A stretch of DNA of 64,000 bases from Antedon mediterranea (taxonomy: Eukaryota > Echinodermata > Crinoidea > Comatulida > Antedonidae), in contig NC_092676.1 of NCBI RefSeq assembly GCF_964355755.1, positions 4,942,288 to 5,006,287 of the forward strand, read 5' to 3'. Positions 35,808-48,000 of this stretch are shown here, piece after piece (position 1 is the stretch's first letter; every line of letters begins with the position of its first letter). Under the pieces are notes generated by a model. It saw only the letters and a list, made by a program, of their open reading frames with translations. It did no database searches and was not told where the DNA came from. The position numbers and the translations under genes were made by a program.

Positions 35808-35874
35808 ATTGTGTAATGTGGTCCAAACGACCAGTTTTGTTTCTTGTCTTATGTGCGGAAACATTACTAAATAT
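35808..35874. repeat. Inverted repeat, left arm
   Basis: A 67-bp segment (ATTGTGTAATGTGGTCC ... GCGGAAACATTACTAAATAT) that recurs nearly unchanged in reverse orientation at 36417-36483. It directly abuts the hammerhead-like palindrome and is probably part of the same element. Confidence 0.8.
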
Positions 35875-36069
35875 ATATAAAAGCAAGGGAGTAGGCTGGG
35901 AAGAGCTGGGAGATGCGTGAGGTGCGGACGACGAGGGCGAGCACGCATAATAGACGCACTCTATGAATAAAGTGAAATACTATTTCTACGCTAAAGTTCA
36001 TTAGGAATGCATGAGATGCCCTCTAATGAACAAAGTCTGCCATTAAGACTTATGTTTTTACTACTAACC

Positions 36070-39000
36070 CTACGCATAGAAACCCATTAGAAACACTCCG
36101 ACACCCATCACAATGACAGCGTTTACTAGAGAAAACTTTTTCCAAAAAGGATCCTCCTCGATGGATGTCAACAAGGCTTCGTCCTTTTGGGTCGAGTCTT
36201 TGGACGAGTCCGAAAATCCACAAAACCAACGCCATGTTCTGGTCAGAAATTGTACTTCTGAATCTTCTGCTTCTGCGTGAAAATGAGAATACACGTGATA
36301 TATTATTGATTCTTATATTTACTTATTGAATGGCAAGAGAAAACCATTCTTATCCATGGAAGAGTGAAATTAATCCGAGAAAACAAAGATTGATTTGCTC
36401 AGAATACATTTTAAAAATATTTAGTAATGTTTCCGCACATAAGACAAGAAACAAAACTGGTCGTTTGGATCACATTACACAATCAGCCGGTTTTCGCGAA
36501 TGATGGAAATTACCATCGCTGTTGAGGAGACGCTGAGAAACTGTATTTTAGAAAAGTAGGAGAATGGCGGCAAAAGAACCCTCGTGATACACAAGGAGCA
36601 AGCAGGATTGACAAATTCAAGGGACGAAAGCTTAAATTAAAATTACTTGGAATTACTATACTGTAAAATACCTTCTCCTGATTTTTCTTGATTGTTTTCT
36701 TCGAGAGCCGGAGTTTCCATTTCTACCTCGTCCTGGTTATTCAACCGGTCGTCGGACCTTTTATAACGAGTTGCCCAAGTCTTTCCAATCACCTAAGAGA
36801 TAACGAATTTTTTTAACGAGGATGACCATTTTACAAACTAATTAATGTTTAAACTTCATAAATTGAAAAAAATGTTTTTTTTATATGTTGACACTTTCTA
36901 AAACCCTGTATACACTATTAAACATTATGTGACAAAAATGTGATGTGCCCATATATGGACATGATGATGTTATATCACCACCATATTTAAGCATATTATC
37001 ACTACCATATTTTCGTCAAACTAGTTTGATAGTGCAGATAGAGCTTAACAGGAAGATTATAAAATGACGGAAATGTACTACAACATCCGTTAAAGAAAAA
37101 AAGAACACCATACGAAAGTTTGTTTTACGGAAAGTTGAAAGTACGGTCAGAGATAAAAACACCAATGTATTTTGTATATAACTCGTAACGAGAAGATAGA
37201 CAACTTGTTACAGCAGCAGGTTAGGCCTGTACGCTGAGTCGTAAATTTGGTGTTTTTTTCTGGACGTCTTGGGCAGAACTCATGAAAAATTCATGAGATT
37301 AATCATTGCATAAATTAGGACAGGGGCGCATGCGATATTTCTTTTCGTACATAAGCTGGGGACCCTTCATGAAACGTCACAAAATAAACATGAATATTCA
37401 ATAGTCATTATGGTGTGACGTAAGAATAATTTATCTAACTACAATTCACTAATGCAATCTCTATCCGTCGAGCCGTCTGTGTAGTCGAGTGGATAAGACT
37501 ATAGACTTTACATGTCTATGTATGGGGTTCGAATCCCATGAGCAACTTCTTTTTACTATATAGTGAGAGAGAGAGATTATTTAGATGGTTAGGTTTAGTC
37601 ATATTCAGGAAGTAGTTTGGCTATCTTTCACAAAAGGTGTCCCCAACTTATGTACGAAAAATAAAATCGCGGGCCGGGCCGCATTACAAGCATGGACACG
37701 CAACACATCGACATCTTTAAAGTGTTTTGTTTAAACTGCCTAGTTAATACTTACTATTGATTTAAGTCGGCTATCTTGTAACTTACGTAATCTGTGTTTA
37801 TTTTTTAGTCTTAAGGCTAACTCAGACAGCGTAGTACGCGACTAGGCCCGACGAGCCCGTCTTGTCTGGACTTGACTCGTACGTGCTGTTGAATCCAGAC
37901 GAGACGGGTCATCGTGAGATAGCGTCGGGGGTAGTTTTTAAGTCGTCGGGAGAACTTTAAACATGTTTATTTTTTTCTCGACGAGACGACTCGTTTGCTG
38001 GGTGATGACCAATCACAAGCGTTTAAATTATGACGGCAGGTCACAAGGGGAAAAGTTTTGATCGAGCGCGAACAAAGAAGTAGCTATGTAATTGTTCTAA
38101 AAGAAAAAAACTTACGTAAGTTTCAGGCAGAGGTTTAGTCAATAAACTAATGACAATGGTACAGATGATAGACACGGCTCCTACGAGGCAGTTGTAGTAG
38201 AGGTAATGTATCTGGTAAACGATCGTTGGTCGGATGTCGACCTCTCCACATAGAGGCACTGGGTACACAATGTCCAGAACCATTCGTGTCACACCCATTG
38301 CGATTCCGATGACCAAACCCCAGAAAGCTCCCTAGAAATAAATTATTATCTTCCTCACTCATTTCATTATTGCATTATTTATTCGGTCTATTTCAGTATA
38401 TACATAACAACAAAAAACTTAAATTGGGGAGACCAGGGTCAACCTAAGTGAACTTAATCACTGTAGCTGAGCCGGTTGACCCAACCCCAACGTCAGTAAG
38501 ATATTGTCACCGTCATTAACATCGTTAAATTTTACAGTAGACCACCTCTTATTCAGGACCAAATTAAGAGGGTCCCCTGAAGAGGTATCTGTAGTGTTAA
38601 AACATACATGTATTATTGTCCCGCGTTCGTTTCACGGGAAGTGACTAAGGCTATAAATAAGGTATTTTTAATAGGTTTAGGAAAAATGCAAAATACATTT
38701 TTATGACTGTAACTTTCTGCAATTGATAGTTTTATTGTTATGTGAAACGTGTTGGCCTTCCAAAAAATTGCAATTTTTTTGTGACCTAGGTCAACGGTCA
38801 ATTCAGTGACCCCAAAAAGTTAACTGGCGTCCTGGGACAGTAAATTTCCCCTTACGGGATATGGGCCACGTCTTCAAAGGGTAGGGGTGTCCCAACGGAG
38901 AAATAATACACGAGCATTGTTAGTTTAGGTTCTAGTCGAAGTTTTGACTTAATATTAGTAAAAAGACAAATATTTTGGCACATATGGCGTTTCATACTTG

Positions 39001-42000
39001 AGCTTGTAAACTGTAGTTTTCAGCAGACAAACATCGAAAAGAAAGCCGACTGGTGGACTAACATATTAAAGGAACAATAACAAACTTGGGGCTAGAGCAT
39101 TGTGTATATAACTTATAATAATCACCATTTCCGAATGCTGTATTTTTAAAAGTGAAAGCCAACAAGAACCCCTACGGGTGCTAAGGTTCACATGCATGAT
39201 TGTTAATTAAGCAAAATAATAAATCCGTAAACACACAAAAAAGCTAATGCGCACTCCTCTACCAAAGATGAATGCTTTAAAGTGGCATTGAATGCCTTAA
39301 TTTGCAGCAAACGTTATTCAGAGATTAAAATGAAACATACATACTTTCTCGTTCGTACGATGCCATAACACACCCATGACGAACGCTGTGAATATGGGGG
39401 GAGCAAAGTAAGACTGCAACGACTGGATGTAAACGAACAGCTGTCCACCTTGGTAGGCCTGTACAACTGGTATCCATAGAATACTAATCGCCAGCAAAAA
39501 TACGATGAAGAGCCTGTGGAAAATGTAGAATATTATAGTGCATATCAAGGTAATCTAATCGCCAGCAAAAATACGATGAAGAGCCTGTGGAAAATGTAGA
39601 ATATTATAGTGCATATCAAGGTAATCTAATCGCCAGCAAAAATACGATGAAGAGCCTGTGGAAAATGTAGACTATTATAGTGCATATCAAGGTAATCTAA
39701 CAACAGGACGATGAGGTCGCCTAGACAAGATAGGGACTCGTACCAGTCATTTGATCTTATTACCATGCCAACAGTACTGTATGTACATATATAGGCTTTT
39801 CTCCGCGGCGTGCGAGGTGTCTGTGCTAAAGCGTGTTTCCCACTAGAACGCAACGCAGCGACGTATTGACGCAAAGTGATGTATTGCGTAAAGGTTGGTT
39901 CTAAAGCTTGGTTCCCACTATAACGTAACGCAAGGACGTAAACGCAACGCAAGTGTTTTAACGAATGACAAGCGAAGTTATAGACAGTTAGCAATCACAA
40001 GCTAATAAGCCATCGCTTGTGATTGGTCATGTGTTGCGTCGCTAGTGGGAACCACGCTTAAATAGCGACGCAACGTAACGCAATCTACGCAACGTAAGAA
40101 AATGCCCTTCCAAAAACCTACCATCTTTGCAGCACTATTTCGTTGTCGGCTCCCACTTGTGATTACGCAATACAGCACTTTGCGTCGATACGTTGCTGCG
40201 TTGCGTTCTAGTGGGAACCACGCTTCTTAAATCACAAGTGGGAACCGACGACGTAATAGTGCTGCAAACATCGTAGGTTTGATTTCACGCAGGCGGGGGC
40301 AAACGCAATAATTGGAAGAGCATTTTCTTATGTTGCGTAGATTGCGTTACGTTGCGTCGCTAGAGGGAACCAAGCTTAAATTTCACTCTTGGTTGCGTTA
40401 TATCGCATTGTCGCACGTCATTACCACGACGATTTTACTATCCGAAATTTTCCAAAGAAAGCTTACCGTCCTGTTATCATGAGTTCCGTGTTACTGGCAT
40501 TTGGCCTTAAACGTCTCCAGATATCCATAGTAAAAATAGTGCTACCACTGTTAAAAATTGACGTCAGCGAGCTCATCAACGCTGCCATCATCACTGCCAC
40601 CATCAGACCTCTCGCACCTAAAAATAACTGCTTTTATCAAATACCGTAACGCACTTCTTGAAATGTCAACGCGTTGACAACAGCAATGTAGGATTTTTAC
40701 TAAATACTGTAGCATCAACTGTATATTCACAATAGTAGATGCTACACCAGATAGCGTGAATATAACTTCTTTCTTCCGTAAGCCCGGCCTCGACCGGAAT
40801 AAAGCTTGGTTCCCACTAGGACGCAACGCAAGTACGTAAATGCAACGCAAGCATGTTGACCAATGACAAGCGACAGTTCGAATAATCTATCGCTTGTGAT
40901 TGGTCACTTACGTTGCTTCTACGTCCTTGCGTTGCGTCCTAGTGGGAATCAAGCTTAGATGGTATCGTCTGACGACGATGGAACGTAACGCTACATTCAC
41001 ACTCGGTGCCGTTTTGGAAAAGTCATAATATAAAGAACTGATCGGCGCGCCGTCTTCTCGTGTTATATATTATGTAAGCTTGAATTTGACAAATCTCAAA
41101 GATGTATTGTATTTTATTAACAAAATTAATCACTTCCGTAGAAAAAAAAACCGAACAAAAAATGTTTTCAGCTATAAAATGACAAAATAAACATTTAAAA
41201 TCAACCAAAAAAAACATTGGCTGGCAGTCAATTTGACTATTTTTTGCTTTAAATTACAGTTTTTTTAGGAAAATATTTTTTTTTCGGTCCAATTTTTGGC
41301 CAAAGTGAATAAATATTATGCGACATTATAATTGCATATTCAACAAAAAAATGTAAAATTTTTTTTTTTAGGGGACAATACCCCTTTAATTCAATCCAGA
41401 AATAGGCCTAAGCACAAACCAAGGCAATCAAACATAGACATCTACGCTTGATTGATCTACCGTTGATCATTATTTTTATTCTCTGAGCCTATACTTACCG
41501 GTTGGCATTATTTCTAACACAAGTTTAGGATAAGCACTATTGGAACAGCTAACGGGATTTCCACAGGCAGCCATGCAATTATCCGGATCAACACAAGCTA
41601 TTTCATCTTTGAAACATAAACAAATGAAAACACAGTGTGAACGTATGCTTGCTTCTCAACAGACACGTATAACGTAACGTATAAGTGATTCGACCAATCA
41701 CAAGCGACGGATTATTCGAACTGTCGCTTGTCATTGGTATTATTTTCCAACACATAACAAGTTTATTTTACTAATAAACAAGAAATTTTTCTTAAAAAAA
41801 ACGCTGCTCGCTTATTGAAAAATATTTTTTATTTCAAATGTTTTTAAATGTGTCATTTTATTGTCACATAATAGATTTTACCTGAAAAAATGTAATTTAA
41901 AGCAACAAATACTTAAATTGTCTGTCAGACAATGGTTTTTGGGTTTCTTTTCATTTTTTATATGTGAATAAATATTACTTTTTTGTTACAGAAGTGAATA

Positions 42001-45000
42001 CTCAATTTCTGTCACTTTAGTTAATTTTATTGCTAAGGTCAAATCTGGGGGTCACTTCATCCCCCTAGATATTTCAATTGTGAATTGAATTGTATCCTAT
42101 TACAAACACAAACTTTAATGGACTGTTTCGATAATAATTCAATGAATATCTGACACTGACAGTGAATATAGGGATTTGTAATTTTAGCATGACATGTCCT
42201 AATAGACTCTTTCCCAGACGTTTTTTGGGTCTACTGAAGCAGCTGGAATCAATAAATCATAGTGGAGTTTCCATTTTCACAAAACTGTCTGTCCTTAGAA
42301 CTATAACTGCTGCTTGCTTTAGCTTCTGATTGAGTAGTCCTAATGGGACGTAGCGGGCTAGAGCAGCAGCGTGAAAAAGTAATCAATAACCTGATAAGAT
42401 TTGCCTTTTTCGCATATAAATAGAGAACTATAATTATTTTACTGTTACTATACTACTACTTAAATGTTATAATATTTACTATTTTCTATTACTGCACTTG
42501 GGCCAGTGGCCTACATACTATTAAATAAATGAATGAATGAATGAATTGGTGCGTTGATATGTAAACACAGTACTACGCGGAGGCTATACATGAAATGTTG
42601 CAATCCGTCCAATTATTATATATACACAAATGTGCAATAATAAATACCCTTTCACTCATCTTACCTGGAAACAAGACACGGCTAATCATTCCGGGTATAA
42701 CAATCATAAACATTGGTAGTATCTTCAGATAACTAGCCAGCACACTGCCTCCTTTAGCATGTGTTACGTTTTTAGCGGACAGAGCGCGCTGGACTATCAC
42801 CTGTATTGAAAAAATACTATTAGATTGTATGCCGGGAATTGGAGATGGGTCCCTGTGCTTCGGCGGGCATGCCAACAAACGACTTCTGTAGGCCAACATA
42901 ATTCCAGCCTACATAATTCCAGTTTTAAGTGTCTACTGTACCTGATCTGTGCACCAGTACCAAACACCAATAAACATGATTCCAACAATCGTGCCAGGCC
43001 ACGGTTGATCGGATTCGGTTGGATGACGTAACAAATGAAAGGCGTCTTCTCGAGGCATTCCGCACTCGAGCAACGTATCGTTGTACAGCGAGGCATTAGA
43101 CACAGCTTCGGGGTACCGTATTTGTAGCTCTTGATAGCCACCGACTTCGTTGTAACCTATGTCAAATAAAAAAAAAACCACAAGGTAGGCCTACTAAAAT
43201 GAATCTGTGTTAGAACATAGAGATATTACTCTATGGTTAGAAACTTGCTTTTATTGGCGTTCGATTACGGGGCGCCGTGTGCCACACTAAATTCACTACC
43301 CATTCTGTCTGACAAACAATTTGACTTTTACAAACGATGGTTTGTCTTTTACAAACCCTGGTTTGTAGAACACAATAGATAATATGTCAAACGGCGCCCC
43401 GTATTTAATAATGTAGATTGTTATATTTAATAACAACTTGCTTATAAATATTACTGTTTTAGTGAATATTGACAAAGTTTGGTTCCACGCAAGGACGCAA
43501 CGCAAGCGCACCGCAAATCATTTTGGATCGCAAATAGTGATGGATTATTCACCAACATTTTCAACTAGTTGTTGCGACTCGTCGTCTAAATAGACATGGG
43601 TGTGAAGTGTGAATAGACACTTACTGAGAATCATAAGCACGATACCACCAATGACCATGATGAACGATTGGAGGGTATCCGTGTAAATAACAGCAGCCAA
43701 TCCACCTGCAAAATGTAAACATAAAACTTTCATATTGGTATTCGACTTGTCCCTCGCAAATACGCAATGAGACACTTCTTATTATGTTTTTCAACTGTAC
43801 TGAATGTATGCAGAAGAACAAGTGAATTTGGATACGGGCGCAAACTTTTTGCGATATGTTTAAGGTCGCGAAATGCACCCCGTATTTTGTTTTGTTCATT
43901 GAGTAGCCTAACATTTTGATTTTCTTTCGCATAATCGTTTATTAAATAATAATGCTTATGGCAATGTGAGATATTTGTTGTTTACATCCGTTTGTTTCTT
44001 TTCCTATAATCTTTATCAATGATGTAATTGTAATGATAATATATAATAATACCGCATTGATTCCAAAAAGACTATTTTAGGCCACTTGGTTAAAGGGCCT
44101 TTCACACCTGCTCCGGCACGGTTCCGGTCCGGCGACGGCAAATCCAATCGAATGTCAATGTTTCGTTTTTACGCGGCTACGCGCATATCGATTTGGTGCT
44201 TGGCCGCGTGGAGCGTCGTGAAAACAAAACATTTGCGTTCGATTCGCCGGACCGTACGGAACCGTGCCGGAACAGGTGTGAAAGGCCCTTTATAAGGGTA
44301 TAATTACCGGTATACTGGAATGTTGTGACCACAATATGGCATATATTAGTTAGGTTATTCTCGGAAATGAAACACGCTCAATAGGATTATTATTATTTCT
44401 TGGCCAGGATTGAATAATTATAAAATCACTCAATAAACCACAGTTTTCGTTTTGCTTTTCGTTCATTTGTGGTGTCGAATAACGCGAAAATAATGCGAAT
44501 ATCCTGTCCTTAAATAAATACTGTTTTACTGATTACGTCACAGGTAAATATATGCCTAGAGATTGAGAGTGGGTGATGCAAGGCGCGTTCAAAAGTAAAC
44601 AGGCGAAAATTTGAAAATGTTTAAAGAATGTTCACGTAGGCCCCGCCCCACACTGCATTCCGGAGCTTATGGGGGCCCCTGAGCAGTGCCGAGAGGAAAA
44701 ACAGGCATCAAAATAATGTCAAAAAGGCTAAAAAGGCCCGAGGCCTCCAGGATTGGAGGGCCACAGAGAGTTCCAAAACCAGGGGTCTCAGGCATCTGTG
44801 TTACGCCACTGCTGTTTTAGGACTTACATTTTCCAGACATTGCGTACCGCCGCACGGGAACTAAACGACGAGTGTTTCCATTTTTCCGTAAACTAAAAGC
44901 TATGAAACGTCATGTGTGCCAAAATGCTTGCACATTCACGACTTACCGGTAATAGCATAAATTGATGTTATTCCTAGGAGTATACCAATGGAGACATAGA

Positions 45001-48000
45001 CATTCCATTCAAACGCTTCTTGGATGAAAACAGCTCCAGCAAATATATCCACCTAAAATGAAATTAATAATACATTATTAAATTAAATGCAAAAGAAAAT
45101 TTAGTTGGTGAAGAGCGTTAAATAACCGTGACTAATTCTCTGTAATGCGCATGCGCGAACAACTTCATGTACATACATGTTCTATCACAATCAACAACCC
45201 TTCCTCGTCTCCATCCCAGCCCCCGCCCCCTCCCACCCTAAACTACACGCACTCCTCGCAGTATACTTTTCATTAGTATTTATACATTAGTAATGAAACT
45301 TCCCTTTTGTATTTGAGATCCATACATCCATAAATCTTTAGTAAACTTACCGATATTTTTGTAAATATGTAAAGAAATAAAGCAATTATTGACATGGTGA
45401 TCCGAAGTCGTTGACCGCCATAACGTTTCTTCAAATATTCTGGCATCGTGTACACACCGGAAGAGACGTAGACTGGCACGAATATCCAACCAAGCGGAAT
45501 TATTGCAAATATGGACTGAAAAAAAAATTGTACAAAAATGTTTTAATCCTTAGATTTCTCGATAGTGATATTCAAAGCTAAGGATAGGCATGTCGATCAG
45601 GGGTAATGATTATGGATCCAAACCCGACTAAAAAAATTAAACGGGTCAGGACAACTACCCCTCGGACAACTAGACTACCCTCTGACAACTACCCCTTGGA
45701 CAACTACCCTCTGACAACTACCCCTCGGACAACTACCTCTCGGACAACAACCTCTCGGACAACTACCCCTCGGACAACACCCCTCGGACAACTACCCTCT
45801 GACAACTACCCCTCGGACAACTACCCCTCGGACAACTACCCCTCGGACAACTACCTCTCGGACAACTACCTCTCGGAAAACTACCCCCAGACAACTACCC
45901 TTCGGACAACTACCTCTCGGATAACTACCCTTCGGACAACTACCCTTCGGACAACTACCTCTCGGACAACTACCCTCGTACAACTACCCCCGGACAACTA
46001 CCACCGGACAACTACCTCTCGAACAACTACCTCTCGAACAACTACCCCTCGAACAACTACCCAAGGACAACCTCTCGGACAACTACCCCTAGAACTACCC
46101 CCGGACAACTACCCTTAGACAACTACCCCCGGACAACTACCTCTCGGAAAACTACCCCTCGAACAACTACCCAAGGACAACCTCTCGGACAACTACCCCT
46201 AGAACTACCCCTGGACAACTACCATTAGAACTATCCCATGGTATTTCATATTAAAAGATTGCTTAAGTATGTATCTTTTACTACAAAATCATAGTTTTCA
46301 CTGTGATTTTGTTTTTTAAATAGGCCTCTTTTAAATTTGCTAATCATCTACGTACATTCACATTTTTTGATTAATTGGAATAATTTCGAATTACATGATA
46401 TTTAAAGCAAGCAGAAATAAAGTTCAGGATGTAAACCTACACCATAGGAAAAGCATACAACGTTTGAAAAAAAGTTATACCATAATTTCGTAAGCTCCAA
46501 CTGCAATACCCGAAGCAGCACCTGTACCAGCCAGCCCTATGAAATGCCCGGTTCCGATGTTACTAGCAAACAGTGATGCTCCGACAGGCCACCATAACAT
46601 ACTTCGTCCGGCCAAAAAGTAGCCTTTGGCATGACTACGGTTTGTTCGGTACATTGACTGTAAAAGAAATTTGCAATGTCGTAATTTCAGGAAAAAAAAG
46701 GATAATGATTATTATTGCTTTTTTAAATTTCGCCCCTCAGCAGAAAGTCAAACTATTAATATTATGATGATGTTGTTTTATTTTATCAAAGAAACAAACA
46801 AAAAACTACGATGAATATCCAATCCTTACCTTTCGAAGATTACTACTTTTTTTCTTTTATGGTTCATCACCACCTTTATTCATTCAATGTTTCATTACAT
46901 AATTTCTAACATTTTCTACCTTTTTAAATTATTTTCTGTTTTTTTCTTATTGATATACTTTTAACCTTTAGTATCATACCATTCATATAAAGTATTTACT
47001 TCTTAACGTTCTTTTTTTGTTAAATCCTCTATTTACAATAACCAATTGTATATTAATTAAAATACAAGTCACTATTTTCTCTCTTTTATACACAAGGGAG
47101 CAGTTAAAATAATAGATTTGACCCTAAAGGTGACTGGAAACAGGCACTTTCCATCAATCAATACAGTGTCCCTTTGGAAGACGGAAGAAAAAACCAGATC
47201 GTGGGACTCGAGCTTTAGGTGTACACTGATAGTATTACCCTGCACACACATCCACATAGTGTACACACATGTAAACGTACACATTCATTTATAGGCCTAA
47301 TTATTATTTTCACCATAAATTGTTTTAACGTATTTATTAATTTATTTATAATTATTATAAACACTTTTAAGATTACTACATTATCGTTTGAATACATCAT
47401 ATTCATCGGATAATAATAATAATATATTCGAATCATAGGATAATAATAATAATATTCATAGGATAAATATTAGCCTCTTTTTCAATAGGCCAACTCATAT
47501 TATATTAAAGTCATTGTTAGCTAGCTCATCAATAATATTTACTAACCGTATACGGCCTCCTATACGTGTTTGTTGCAAACAGGTAGTAAAGAAGATGCTA
47601 AAGTGCAATTTTATTTGTATTTCCAAAAGTGAAAATAAATATACAGTAACGCTGTATATTGTGTATATGTGCAGGTTTTCATAATAAATAGGTTATCTTC
47701 TACCTCTATGACGGTCTGATTTTTTACCATTGACCGGCTCTCAAAACAAAATTAATGTGTTTTGAGAGCTAGTTGAAGTGTTATTTATATATAATCATAA
47801 TAATTTTAACTGAAGAAAACTTTAAAATCAGCGATTTCTCACTGTACTATACGGCCAATTGAAAACTATAGACGTGTAGCATTCTGTGTTCCTGTAGTTT
47901 TATCTCTATATACTCGTTATTTATTTGACCTCTGTCTCTACCACGGTCCACGGCATCTTGAACAATTGTGAACATTCAAGGCCAAGTAGTGCTCAGAAAA

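Noticed and set aside
45606-46118. 170-codon Thr/Arg/Pro/Ser-rich open frame
   Set aside because: It is the 15-bp minisatellite in an SLC5A intron; there is no start context or homology.
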